From: Pseudomonadota bacterium
GTDB taxonomy: Bacteria > Desulfobacterota > Desulfovibrionia > Desulfovibrionales > Desulfovibrionaceae
NCBI GenBank assembly: GCA_023411815.1
Contig: JAEYOJ010000031.1
Coordinates: forward strand, 1 to 44,992
Direction of reading: 5' to 3'
Length of the DNA stretch: 44,992 nt
The first letter of the stretch is position 1. The number at the start of each line of letters is the position of its first letter. Below, piece after piece: positions 32,355 through 41,243 of this stretch. The translations under genes were made by a program, and so were the position numbers. The notes beneath the pieces are model-generated. The model had not been told where the DNA came from. It saw only the letters and a list, made by a program, of their open reading frames with translations, and searched no databases.

Positions 32355-33590
32355 ATGGCTAGCGGACCGGATCGTCCAGGCATGCGGGGCAAGGCTGGTT
32401 GCGTGCGGGGCGTGTGCATGTCCATCCTGATCGCCTGCGCCGCGAGCCTCTTCTCCGTCGGGGGGTGCGGGCGGGACGAGCCTGCTTCGCAGCAGGCCCA
32501 GGCTCCGGCCACGGTCCTCGTGGCCGAGGTCCGGCAGGCGGACGTGCCGATCTACAAGGAATGGGTCGGCATGACGGAGGGGCTGGTCAATGCGCAGATA
32601 CGCGCCCAGGTCAGCGGCTATCTCACCAGGCAGGCCTATCAGGAAGGCCAGCGCGTGCGCCAGGGCCAGGTCCTCTTCCTTATCGACCCCCGTCCCTTCG
32701 AGGCTGCCGTGGCCGAGGCCAAGGAGCAGCTGGCCCAGGCCCAGGCGCAGCACGAGACGTCCAAGGCCACGCTCAAGCGCATTCTCGCGCTGTACGAGGT
32801 CCGTGCGGTGAGCGAGCAGATCCGCGACGAGTCCATAGGGACCGAGCTCTCCCGGCGCGCGGAAGTCGGCGAGGCCCAGGCTGCTCTGGAGAAGGCCCGC
32901 ATCGACCTGAGCTTCACGCAGATCGTCTCGCCCATCGAGGGCATCGCGGGCCTGGCCCAGGCGCAGATCGGCGACCTCGTGGGTCCGGCCAGCGAGCCCC
33001 TGACGACCGTGTCCACCCTGGACCCCATCAAGGCCTACATAGCCGTCAGCGAGCGCGAGTACCTTCAGGCCGTGCACGATGGCCGGGAAAACGGTAATCC
33101 GCGTGACATTCCGCTCACGCTCATACTCGCCGACGGGAGCACGCACCCGTACGAGGGCCGCTTCTCCTTCGCCGACCGCAGCGTGGACCCCAATATGGGC
33201 ACCATCAAGATAGCCACCCTGTTCCCCAATCCCGACTACGTGCTGCGGCCCGGCCAGTACGCCAAGGTCCGGGCGCGGATGCGCGTGGCCGATAAGGCCC
33301 TGCTCGTGCCACAACGGGCGGTCACCGAGATTCAGGGCAGTTACCAAGTCGCGGTGGTGGGGCGGGACGACACCGTGGAAGTCCGTCCGATCCAAGTCGG
33401 AGAGCAGATCGGCCAGGAGTGGATCATCACCGAGGGTCTCAAGCCGGGGGAGAGGGTCGTGGCCGAGGGCATCCAGAAGGCCAAGCCCGGCGCTCCGGTG
33501 ACCCCGAAGCCGTATGTCCCGGAAACTCCTCCCGCGAGTCCGGCGCAGGACGCGCCAGGCGAGTCCGGCCCTCCCGGACGGACGGAGTAG
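32355..33590 (+). CDS. RND efflux periplasmic adaptor (AcrA/MexE-like lipoprotein)
   Basis: A 411-residue membrane fusion protein. The signal sequence ends in lipobox SVGGC, giving lipid-anchored C38. A barrel-sandwich half follows (AQIRAQVSGYLTRQAYQEGQ), then a helical hairpin (EAAVAEAKEQLAQAQAQHET, continuing through LEKARIDLSFTQIVSPIEG). The beta-barrel (GTIKIATLFPNPDYVLRPGQ) and membrane-proximal region (VVGRDDTVEVRPIQVG) come last, with a Pro-rich tail. It links the inner-membrane pump to an outer-membrane channel. ATG 32355 is chosen because GGAGG lies 6 bases upstream; earlier ATGs at 32319-32340 lack one. The permease follows 6 bases later. Confidence 0.93.
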   Translation: MASGPDRPGMRGKAGCVRGVCMSILIACAASLFSVGGCGRDEPASQQAQAPATVLVAEVRQADVPIYKEWVGMTEGLVNAQIRAQVSGYLTRQAYQEGQRVRQGQVLFLIDPRPFEAAVAEAKEQLAQAQAQHETSKATLKRILALYEVRAVSEQIRDESIGTELSRRAEVGEAQAALEKARIDLSFTQIVSPIEGIAGLAQAQIGDLVGPASEPLTTVSTLDPIKAYIAVSEREYLQAVHDGRENGNPRDIPLTLILADGSTHPYEGRFSFADRSVDPNMGTIKIATLFPNPDYVLRPGQYAKVRARMRVADKALLVPQRAVTEIQGSYQVAVVGRDDTVEVRPIQVGEQIGQEWIITEGLKPGERVVAEGIQKAKPGAPVTPKPYVPETPPASPAQDAPGESGPPGRTE

Positions 33591-33596
33591 GCCGTC

Positions 33597-36500
33597 ATGG
33601 CGCGCTTCTTCGTCGATCGGCCCATCGTGGCCATGGTCATCTCCATCATTCTGGTCATCGTGGGCCTCGTGTCCATGTTCGGCCTGCCCATCGCCCAATA
33701 TCCGGACATCGTGCCGACCGAGGTGCTGGTGTCGGGCACCTATGTCGGGGCCGACGCGCTCACAGTGGAGCAGTCCGTGGCCACGCCCATCGAGCAGCAG
33801 ATGAGCGGCGTGGATAACATGAACTACATGTATTCCATAAGCTCCAGCGACGGTCGCATGAGCCTGCGGGTGAACTTCGCCGTGGGCACGGACCCGAACA
33901 CGGACCAGGTGCTGGCCCAGATGCGCCAATCCCAGGCCGAATCGCAACTTCCGGCCGAGGTGCGCGACTACGGCGTGACCGTGACCAAGTCCATGGCCTC
34001 GCCTCTGCTGGTCATGGCCCTGACATCTCCGGACGGCACGTACGACGAGACGTTCCTGGCCAACTACGCCTACATCAACCTGAACGATCAGCTCTTGCGC
34101 GTGCCGGGCATCGCGCAGGTCACGATCTTCGGGGCCGGTCAGTATTCCATGCGCCTGTGGGTAAACCCGGACACCCTGGCCAGGCTGAACATCACGGTCC
34201 CGGAGATCATCTCGGCCGTGCAGGCCCAGAACACGGTCAATCCGGCGGGCAGGATCGGCGACGAGCCCGTGCCCGCCGGGCAGGATTTCACCTACACGGT
34301 GCGCGCAAAGGGGCGGCTCACGACGCCAGAGGAGTTCGAGCGGATCGTGGTGCGCGCCAACCCCGACGGCTCCATCGTGCGCATCAAGGACGTGGCCCGG
34401 GCCGAGTTGGGCGCGCAGGTCTACAACCTCAAGGGCCGCTTCGACGGCCAGCCGTCAGCGGCCATAGCCGTCTACCAGTTGCCCGGTTCCAACGCCATCC
34501 AGGCGGCGGAGGGCGTGCGCAGGCTAATGGCCGAAGCGGTCGAGCGTTTCCCTCCCGGCCTGGAATATGTGCTGGCGCTGGACACCACGCTGCCCATCAC
34601 CGAGGGCATCGACGAGATCGTGCAGACGCTCTTCGAGGCCATGCTGCTCGTGCTCCTCGTGGTGTTCATCTTCCTGCAAAGCTTCCGGGCCACGCTCATC
34701 CCCATGATCGCCGTGCCGGTATCGCTCATAGGTACCTTCGCGGTGTTTCCTTTGTTGGGCTTCACCATCAATACCCTGTCGCTGCTGGGCCTCGTGCTGG
34801 CCATCGGCATCGTGGTGGACGACGCCATCGTGGTGGTCGAGGCCGTGGAGCACCACATCGAAAAAGGCCTGTCGCCCCGTGAGGCCACCCTGCAGGCCAT
34901 GCGCGAAGTCACCGGGCCGGTGGTCGTCACCTCGCTCATCATGGTGGCCGTGTTCGTGCCCACGGTGTTCATTCCGGGTATAACCGGCCGGCTCTACCAG
35001 CAGTTCGCCGTGACCATCGCCGTGTCGGTGGTCATCTCCTCGATCAACGCCCTGACCCTCAGTCCGGCGCTGTCGGCCATGCTGCTCCGGCCGCGCGCGG
35101 AAATGCGCGGGCCGCTCGGCTGGTTCTTCCGCCGATTCAACGCCGTTTTCAGCAAGGCCACGCACGGCTACGTGGGCCTGAGCGCCGCGCTCATACGCAA
35201 GGCCTTTCTGGGCCTGGCCCTCCTCGGCATCCTCGCGGCCGGGGCCTGGCTCACGGGACGCGCCATTCCGACGGGATTCCTGCCGGAGGAGGATCAGGGC
35301 TACTTTTTCGTGAACGTGTCCCTGCCGCCCGGATCCTCCCTGCAGCGCACCGACGCGGTCTGCCGGCAGGTGGAGGATATCCTGGCTCGGACGCCAGGCG
35401 TGGCGCACACGACCACGATCGTGGGTTTCAGCCTGCTGAGCCAGGTCTACAGCACGTATTCGGGATTCTACTTCGTGACGCTCAAGGAATGGAGCGAACG
35501 CACTGCCCCGGAGGAACAGTACAAGGCCATCCTCGGCCACGTGAACGCGGCCCTGGCCGCGTTGCCCGAGGCGAGCGCCCTGGCCTTTTCGCCTCCGGCC
35601 ATCCCGGGTATCGGCACGTCTGGCGGCGTGACCTTCATGTTGGAGGACCGCTCGGGCCAGGACATCGAGTTCCTGGCGGCCAACACGGCCAAGTTCATCC
35701 AGGCCGCGCAGCAGCGGCCGGAGATCGTCTCGGTCGTGAGCATGTTCCAGCCCGCGGTGCCGCAGGTCTACGTGGACGTGGACAGAGACAAGGCGCTCAT
35801 GCAGGGCCTCAATCTGGGAGAGGTCTACAAGACCGTGCAGGCTTTCATGGGCGGAGCCATGGTCAACTACTTCAACCGTTTCGGCCGCCAATGGCAGGTC
35901 TATGTGCAGGCCGAGGGCGAGTTCCGCACCTCGGCGGACAATCTCGGCCAGTTCTATGTGCGCAACGCGGAAGGCGACGCCGTGCCCCTGTCGGCCATCA
36001 CGACAACGCAGCCCGTGGCCGGCCCGGAGTACACCACGCGTTTCAACCTGTACCGCTGCGCCCAGATCAACGCCGTGTCCAGGCCTGGCGTAAGCTCGAT
36101 CCAGGCCATGGCCGCGCTGGAGGAGGTCTTCCGAGAGACCATGCCCCCGGAGATGGGCTTCGACTACATGGGCATGTCCTTCCAGGAGAAGCAGGCCCGC
36201 GAGGGCGTTCCGGCCTCGGCCATCTTCATGCTCTCCTTTTTGTTCGTTTTCCTGCTGCTGGCCGCACAGTACGACAGCTGGAGCCTGCCGTTCAGCGTGC
36301 TGCTCGGCACGCCCATCGCGGTCTTTGGAGCCTTTGCGGCCCTGTGGCTGCGCGGGCTGGAGAGCAACGTCTACGCGCAGATCGGCCTGGTCATGCTCAT
36401 CGCCCTGGCGGCCAAGAACGCCATCCTCATCGTGGAGTTCGCCAAGCTGGAGCACGACCAGGGCAAGCCCCTGGTCGATTCGGCGCTGGGAGCCGCGCGC

Positions 36501-36722
36501 CTGCGCCTGCGGCCCATCCTGATGACCGCCTTCGCCTTCATCCTGGGCTGCATTCCCTTGTGGACCGCCGCCGGCGCGGGCGCACTGTCCCGCCGCGTCA
36601 TAGGCACGGACGTCGTCGGCGGCATGCTCGCGGCCACGCTGCTGGGCGTGTTCCTGGTGCCGATGCTGTATGTGCTGGTGCAGGGCTTGAGCGAGATGGT
36701 TGGAAAGAAGAAAGACAAGTAA
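33597..36722 (+). CDS. RND multidrug efflux permease (AcrB/MexF-like, HAE1)
   Basis: A 1041-residue inner-membrane proton-driven pump, full length for HAE1 RND permeases. The start (MARFFVDRPIVAMVISIILV) is canonical. Twelve transmembrane helices are arranged in two halves, each with a large periplasmic loop. Proton-relay acidic residues are visible in LVLAIGIVVDDAIVVVEAVEH (Asp-Asp in TM4); the conserved Lys is in LIALAAKNAILIVEFAK (TM10). The second-half motif GTPIAVFGAFAALW is present. Substrates cannot be told from sequence. It forms an operon with the adaptor. No TolC-like outer-membrane factor lies in the window, so it must be supplied from elsewhere. Confidence 0.95.
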   Translation: MARFFVDRPIVAMVISIILVIVGLVSMFGLPIAQYPDIVPTEVLVSGTYVGADALTVEQSVATPIEQQMSGVDNMNYMYSISSSDGRMSLRVNFAVGTDPNTDQVLAQMRQSQAESQLPAEVRDYGVTVTKSMASPLLVMALTSPDGTYDETFLANYAYINLNDQLLRVPGIAQVTIFGAGQYSMRLWVNPDTLARLNITVPEIISAVQAQNTVNPAGRIGDEPVPAGQDFTYTVRAKGRLTTPEEFERIVVRANPDGSIVRIKDVARAELGAQVYNLKGRFDGQPSAAIAVYQLPGSNAIQAAEGVRRLMAEAVERFPPGLEYVLALDTTLPITEGIDEIVQTLFEAMLLVLLVVFIFLQSFRATLIPMIAVPVSLIGTFAVFPLLGFTINTLSLLGLVLAIGIVVDDAIVVVEAVEHHIEKGLSPREATLQAMREVTGPVVVTSLIMVAVFVPTVFIPGITGRLYQQFAVTIAVSVVISSINALTLSPALSAMLLRPRAEMRGPLGWFFRRFNAVFSKATHGYVGLSAALIRKAFLGLALLGILAAGAWLTGRAIPTGFLPEEDQGYFFVNVSLPPGSSLQRTDAVCRQVEDILARTPGVAHTTTIVGFSLLSQVYSTYSGFYFVTLKEWSERTAPEEQYKAILGHVNAALAALPEASALAFSPPAIPGIGTSGGVTFMLEDRSGQDIEFLAANTAKFIQAAQQRPEIVSVVSMFQPAVPQVYVDVDRDKALMQGLNLGEVYKTVQAFMGGAMVNYFNRFGRQWQVYVQAEGEFRTSADNLGQFYVRNAEGDAVPLSAITTTQPVAGPEYTTRFNLYRCAQINAVSRPGVSSIQAMAALEEVFRETMPPEMGFDYMGMSFQEKQAREGVPASAIFMLSFLFVFLLLAAQYDSWSLPFSVLLGTPIAVFGAFAALWLRGLESNVYAQIGLVMLIALAAKNAILIVEFAKLEHDQGKPLVDSALGAARLRLRPILMTAFAFILGCIPLWTAAGAGALSRRVIGTDVVGGMLAATLLGVFLVPMLYVLVQGLSEMVGKKKDK

Positions 36723-36795
36723 CGCGTGTTGCTCCGGCGCAACACTACAAATATGCGGGGTCCAGGGGAATCATCCCCCTGGCGGGAGAGGGTTC

Positions 36796-36830
36796 GGGAG
36801 AGGGCAGGGCCCTCTCCCGATTGCTTTTCC
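36796..36830 (+). terminator. Terminator of the RND operon
   Basis: GGGAGAGGGC (36796-36805) pairs perfectly with GCCCTCTCCC (36809-36818), followed by GATTGCTTTTCC. It also lies just beyond the stop of the convergent hemL and may serve both strands. Confidence 0.75.
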
Positions 36831-38101
36831 TATAACTGCGCCGAGCGCACCGCTTCCAGAGTGAGATTCATGTCGCGGTCGCTGTGCGCGAAGGACAGGA
36901 AGGCGCACTCGTAGCCCGATGGCGCAAGGTACACACCTTTCTCGCGCATGTGCGCGTAGAAGCGGGTGTAGCGCGCCGAGTCGGCCGTGCTGGCCGTGGG
37001 GAAGTCCATGACTTCGGTGGCCTGGGTGAAGAAGATGGTGAAGATCGAGGCGATCTGGTTGATGACCACGGGCACGGACTTTTCCGCGAATATGGACTTC
37101 AGCTCCGCCACCAGTGCCTGGGTGCGCTGCTCCAGCCCCGCGTAATCGGCGCGGGAGAGCAGCTCCAGGGTGCAGGTGCCGGCGGCCATGGCCACGGGGT
37201 TACCGGACAGGGTGCCGGCCTGGTACACGTCGCCGCAGGGCGCGACGCGTTGCATGATCTCGCGCCGACCGCCGTAGGCTCCCACGGGGAAGCCGCCGCC
37301 GATGATCTTGCCCAGGCAGGTCAGGTCGGGCTGGATGCCGAAGCGCTTCTGGGCTCCGCCGAAGGCCACGCGGAAACCGGTGATTACCTCGTCGAAAATG
37401 AGCAGCGCGCCGTACTGGCGGGTGATCTCGCGCAGACCTTCCAGGAAGCCGGGCTTGGGCAGAACCAAACCCATGTTGCCGGCCACGGGCTCGACGATGA
37501 CGCAGGCGATGTCCTCGCCGTGGCGCTCGAAATGGGCCTTGACCTGCTCCAGGTCGTTGTACTGCGCGAGCAGGGTGTGGGCCACCACGTCGGCGGGCAC
37601 GCCGGGCGTGCCGGGGATGGCCAGGGTGGCCACGCCCGAGCCGGCCGAGGCCAGGAACGGGTCGCCGTGGCCGTGGTAGCCGCCGATGAACTTGAGCACC
37701 TTGTTGCGGCCGGTGTAGCCGCGGGCCAGGCGCAGGGCGCTCATGGTGGCCTCGGTCCCGGAATTGACCATGCGCACCATCTCCACGCTGGGGATGGCCT
37801 GACAGACGGCCTTGGCCAGGTCGATCTCGGCCTCGCAGGGAGCGCCGTAGCTCGCGCCCTTCTTGGCGGCGGCCACGGCCATCTCGGTCACGTCCGGGTG
37901 GGCGTGGCCCAGGATCATGGGCCCCCACGAGAGCACGTAGTCGATGTAGGACGCGCCCTCCACGCTGGTGATCCTGGAACCTTCGGCCTTCTTGATGAAC
38001 AGGGGCGTGGCTTCCACGGACTTGCAGGCCCGCACGGGGCTGTTGACTCCGCCCGGTATGTACTTCTGGGCTTCCTGGAAAAGCGTATCTGACAGGCTCA
38101 T
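36830..38101 (-). CDS. hemL: Glutamate-1-semialdehyde 2,1-aminomutase
   Basis: A 423-residue PLP enzyme that makes 5-aminolevulinate from glutamate-1-semialdehyde in the C5 tetrapyrrole pathway. The start SDTLFQEAQKYIPGGVNSPVR is a HemL signature. RMVNSGTEATMSALRLARG, FIGGYHGHGD, and LIFDEVITGFRVAFGGAQ (Asp contacting the PLP ring) are present. The PLP lysine is in TCLGKIIGGGFPVGAYGG (about residue 265). The ribosome binding site is GCGAGGA. It lies 13 bases downstream of ahbB on the same strand, so the pair covers an early and a late step of heme formation. Confidence 0.96.
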   Translation of the reverse strand: MSLSDTLFQEAQKYIPGGVNSPVRACKSVEATPLFIKKAEGSRITSVEGASYIDYVLSWGPMILGHAHPDVTEMAVAAAKKGASYGAPCEAEIDLAKAVCQAIPSVEMVRMVNSGTEATMSALRLARGYTGRNKVLKFIGGYHGHGDPFLASAGSGVATLAIPGTPGVPADVVAHTLLAQYNDLEQVKAHFERHGEDIACVIVEPVAGNMGLVLPKPGFLEGLREITRQYGALLIFDEVITGFRVAFGGAQKRFGIQPDLTCLGKIIGGGFPVGAYGGRREIMQRVAPCGDVYQAGTLSGNPVAMAAGTCTLELLSRADYAGLEQRTQALVAELKSIFAEKSVPVVINQIASIFTIFFTQATEVMDFPTASTADSARYTRFYAHMREKGVYLAPSGYECAFLSFAHSDRDMNLTLEAVRSAQL

Positions 38102-38114
38102 GCGTTGTTCCTCG

Positions 38115-38666
38115 CTATATGCCGGATTTTCCGGACTGGCCGGACTGGCCGGACCCGCCGGAGCTGGTCGTCTTGGGGCTTTGGTCCTCGAAGTAGCGCA
38201 TGGAGGTCTTCTTGAGCTCCCTCACGGATTCGAGCACGTCGTACTGGTCCACGCCCGTGATCTCGGCCAGTTCGCTCGCCAGGCGCAGGCAGTCGCCGGG
38301 GTTCTGCCCGTGGATCATCGTATACAGGTTGTAGGGCCAGTCCAGGCAGTCCACGCGATGGTAGCAGTGGGAAATCTCCGGCCGCGCGGTCATGATCTCG
38401 GCCACTTCGTCCATGTCCTTGTCGGCCTCGACATACCAGGCGATCATGGCGTTGTGGCCGTAGCCGGCCTTCTGGTGGCGCAGGGTGGCTCCGAAGCGGC
38501 GGATGACTCCGGACGCCTTGAGGCCGCGCAACAACTCCAGGACCTCGTCCTCGGCGAGGCCTGCCTGGGCGGCGATGTCCGCGAAGGGCGTGGCCGAATC
38601 GGGCAAATCGGCCTGGACCATGGCCAGAGCGTGCTTTTGGGCTTGGCTGAAGGTCGGATTGCTCAT
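38115..38666 (-). CDS. ahbB: Siroheme decarboxylase subunit, AhbB
   Basis: A 183-residue Lrp/AsnC-fold protein. With AhbA it decarboxylates siroheme to didecarboxysiroheme in the alternative heme pathway of sulfate reducers. Features are an N-terminal helix-turn-helix-like part (ADIAAQAGLAEDEVLELLRG), the AhbB hallmark VIRRFGATLRHQKAGYGHNA with H64 near the substrate site, HRVDCLDWPYNLYTMIHG, and C-terminal ELKKTSMRYF. After that comes a low-complexity Ser/Gly/Gln tail of about 18 residues. The underlying DNA repeats CCGGACTGG, so its length may be variable. The start has only a weak ribosome binding site. It is not a DNA-binding regulator as the fold might suggest. AhbA was not seen in the window. 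Confidence 0.9.
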   Translation of the reverse strand: MSNPTFSQAQKHALAMVQADLPDSATPFADIAAQAGLAEDEVLELLRGLKASGVIRRFGATLRHQKAGYGHNAMIAWYVEADKDMDEVAEIMTARPEISHCYHRVDCLDWPYNLYTMIHGQNPGDCLRLASELAEITGVDQYDVLESVRELKKTSMRYFEDQSPKTTSSGGSGQSGQSGKSGI

Positions 38667-38997
38667 GTATTGTCCGTGATCATGATCTGGTTTTGACGTG
38701 GCTTCGATGTGCAGGGTGCGTATTGATAACCGCTTCGCGACAGGCTGGCAACACGGGCTTGCGAGAATCCTGCCGCGTTGCGGCCGTTCGGCTCTGACGC
38801 ATACGCTTCATATCATATGCATCTGCCTCCCGCGTCCACCTCTTTTAGGGCATGCCGCGGCCGTCCAGGGCGGCGATTGCATTGCTACGGGCTTGCCATG
38901 CGGCCAAGGCCCGAGTACTCTGGCCATCTTGGCCGGCCCGTGTCGCACGGTCCGGCCATGGGCTTACGCAATTCCCTTCCTCTCAAGGAGCGAGCGC
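38667..38997. other. Divergent intergenic region between ahbB and gpsA
   Basis: This 331-base region has promoters facing outward on both sides, but no clear -35/-10 pair was recognised by eye. The gpsA frame stays open through it (to 38698), which is judged accidental because the GpsA N-terminus begins at 38998 with a strong ribosome binding site. No RNA gene was seen. Confidence 0.5.
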
Positions 38998-39993
38998 ATG
39001 CGATTTGCTGTCTTAGGCGGCGGAAGCTGGGGCACCACGTTGGCCAACCTGCTGGCCAAGAAAGGCCATGAAACCCGCTTGTTGGTCCGGGAGCAGGAGC
39101 TTCTGGCGGAAATCGTCTCCAAGCGTGAGAATTCATGGTACATGCCCGGCATCAAGCTGCACGAGGGCTTGGAGGCCAGCACCGATCCGACCGTGGTCAT
39201 GAAGGATGCGGAAGTGTTTCTGTGCGCCATTCCAAGCCAGTTCCTGCGCTCGGCGCTCGTGGCCATGCGCGAGCTCATGCCCAAGAAGCCCGTGGTGCTC
39301 TGCGCCAGCAAGGGCATCGAGCTGAACAGCCTGCAGACCATGTCGCAGGTGGTGGAGGAATCGCTGGCGAGCCTCAAGCCGCGCTTCGCCATGCTCTCGG
39401 GGCCGAGCTTCGCCATGGAGGTCATCCGCGAGCTGCCCACGGCCGTGACCCTGGGCTGCGCCGACAAGAAGCTCGGCGTCATGCTGCAGGAGTCCCTGGC
39501 CACGGATTACTTCCGCGTTTACACCAGCACCGACTATCGCGGCGTGGAGTTGGGCGGAGCCATCAAGAACATCATCGCCATCGCCGCGGGCATCTCCGAC
39601 GGATTGAACTTCGGCTCCAACGCCCGCGCGGCGCTCATCACCCGCGGCTTGGCCGAGATGAGCCGCCTGGGGGTGGCCATGGGCGCCAAGCCCGCCACGT
39701 TCATGGGGCTGTCTGGCATGGGCGACCTCGTGCTGACCTGCACCGGCGAGCTGTCCCGCAACCGCCAGGTCGGCCTGCGGCTTGGCAAGGGCCAGAAGCT
39801 TCTGGACATCCTGAGCCAGATGAAGATGGTCGCCGAGGGAGTGAAAACCACCGAGTCCGTGTACGGCCTGGGCAAGAAGCTCGAAGTGGAGCTGCCCATC
39901 ACGGAGCAGGTGCATGAGGTGCTTTACAACGGCAAAGACCCGGAACAGGCCGTGCGGGAACTGATGGGACGCGAGCTGAAGCAGGAAGCGTAA
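38998..39993 (+). CDS. gpsA: NAD(P)-dependent glycerol-3-phosphate dehydrogenase
   Basis: A 331-residue cytoplasmic enzyme that reduces dihydroxyacetone phosphate to sn-glycerol-3-phosphate, the backbone for phospholipids. The Rossmann loop is GGGSWGTTLANLLAKKG at the N-terminus; CASKGIE and LSGPSFAMEV follow. The catalytic Lys sits in GAIKNIIAIAAGISDGL (about residue 186-200). SGMGDLVLTCTGELSRNR and the C-terminal VAEGVKTTESVY helix are all typical. ATG 38998 is selected because AAGGAG lies 7 bases upstream, although the frame opens earlier. A strong terminator follows. Confidence 0.96.
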   Translation: MRFAVLGGGSWGTTLANLLAKKGHETRLLVREQELLAEIVSKRENSWYMPGIKLHEGLEASTDPTVVMKDAEVFLCAIPSQFLRSALVAMRELMPKKPVVLCASKGIELNSLQTMSQVVEESLASLKPRFAMLSGPSFAMEVIRELPTAVTLGCADKKLGVMLQESLATDYFRVYTSTDYRGVELGGAIKNIIAIAAGISDGLNFGSNARAALITRGLAEMSRLGVAMGAKPATFMGLSGMGDLVLTCTGELSRNRQVGLRLGKGQKLLDILSQMKMVAEGVKTTESVYGLGKKLEVELPITEQVHEVLYNGKDPEQAVRELMGRELKQEA

Positions 39994-40023
39994 GCGGTTC
40001 CAAAAGGGATTTGGAGAAAAAGT

Positions 40024-40063
40024 TAACGCCGGTCGAGAGCGCTGCTTTCGACCGGCGTTTTTT
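40024..40063. terminator. Strong bidirectional terminator after gpsA
   Basis: AACGCCGGTCGA (40025-40036) pairs with TCGACCGGCGTT (40048-40059), followed on + by a T-run to 40063. On the minus strand the stem is followed by AACTTTTTC, so it also ends the convergent glycosyltransferase transcript. Confidence 0.92.
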
Positions 40064-40065
40064 GT

Positions 40066-41160
40066 TCAGTCGCCCAGGTCCTTGTACATGGAGTAGTCCT
40101 CGTCCTCGGCTAGCTCGTCCGTCTCCCCGGAACATGCTTCGTTCATCCGGGCCAGCATATGGCGTGTAAAGACGGCTGCGTATGGCGGGAATTCGCGAGC
40201 GGGCGGATTTCCGCACGGGATGAGGTCGAGGCCGCAGCGCGCCAGGTCCCGCTCAAGCTGAGAGCGCAGTCTCGGGTATCCGCTCAGGCAGGCCCGCAAG
40301 GCCGCTTTGATCATGTCGGACGCTTCGGGGCGCTGCTTCGACAGTTCCAAGAACCCGTAGGTCGCATAGAGCAGGTCATGGTACGTCAGCCATGGATCAT
40401 CAGCCTGAACCATGCACGGCCTGCGTCCGACGCCGTGCAGGAATACGCTCAGGACTTCCATGAGCGGAGTGCCCCTGTCGATTTCCCGCAGAAAGGTGTT
40501 TTTTTGCCAAGTGAAGCCCCGGCGGATGACGGTCGTCCTCGATAGTCTGCGTATCTGCCTGGCGCGGGAAAGATCGGTCAGCAGCAGACGAAACTTCCGC
40601 GAGGCCAGCAGCCGACACAAGTAGTCATCCTCGCCAATCTTGTCCGGGTAGCCCGAGAATCCGCCCACCTCGGCGAAGACGGATCGCCGCATCAGGAATA
40701 CGGGGCCCGGAATGAAGCTGGTTTCGCCAGCCTTGCGGCGGTCGCTGTAGGTGAGATGAAGGTATCTTGCGGTCGGGCCGCAGCCGCTCTCGTAGCTGAC
40801 CGGCGTGGAGACCATGCCCACATCCTTGCCCGCGGCAAGCGGGAGACATCGTTCGAGCCAATCGTCGTCTATGCGGGCATCGGCGTCTATGGAGAGCAGG
40901 AACTTGGAGGATGCCGCGGAAAGGCCCAGGTGTTTGGTCCGTGTGGGGCCGGCATTGGCCTCCTGTCGAATGACCTGCGTCCCGATGTCCCGTGGTGGCG
41001 GCTGCCGAGGGACATAGCTTTCTCGGGAGCCGTCATCGACGATGATGAGCTCCTTGGGCCTTACCGACCAGCGCTCCATCGATGCGATCAAGCCCTCGAC
41101 GAGATGATGGTCGTTGAAAGTGTAGGTCACCACGGAGACACTGACCTGAGTGTTGATCAT
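40066..41160 (-). CDS. Family-2 glycosyltransferase
   Basis: A 364-residue GT-A enzyme. The start SVSVVTYTFNDHHLVEGL is the nucleotide-binding strand-loop. LIIVDDGSRESY gives the first Asp pair. ANAGPTRTKHLGLSAASSKFLLSIDADARIDDDW contains the DxD metal site within SIDADARID. The acceptor-side GEDDYLCRLL supplies the likely catalytic base (ED). The C-terminal third (about 245-364) is helical and not recognised. No membrane segment is seen. It follows the TPR protein gene after 83 bases on the same strand. The product could decorate a surface glycan or a protein; the acceptor is unknown. The ribosome binding site is weak. Confidence 0.85.
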   Translation of the reverse strand: MINTQVSVSVVTYTFNDHHLVEGLIASMERWSVRPKELIIVDDGSRESYVPRQPPPRDIGTQVIRQEANAGPTRTKHLGLSAASSKFLLSIDADARIDDDWLERCLPLAAGKDVGMVSTPVSYESGCGPTARYLHLTYSDRRKAGETSFIPGPVFLMRRSVFAEVGGFSGYPDKIGEDDYLCRLLASRKFRLLLTDLSRARQIRRLSRTTVIRRGFTWQKNTFLREIDRGTPLMEVLSVFLHGVGRRPCMVQADDPWLTYHDLLYATYGFLELSKQRPEASDMIKAALRACLSGYPRLRSQLERDLARCGLDLIPCGNPPAREFPPYAAVFTRHMLARMNEACSGETDELAEDEDYSMYKDLGD

Positions 41161-41243
41161 GTCGGCTCATGTCTGGGTTTGAATGGCTGTGGCCAGGGGG
41201 TGAGCCAGAACCTTCGAACGCGCCGGCCTTCGATATGCGCGGC

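Noticed and set aside
34524..36455. Minus-strand frame of 643 codons opposite the RND permease
   Set aside because: It is antisense to a complete, conserved transporter; low-complexity His/Glu/Arg-rich composition.
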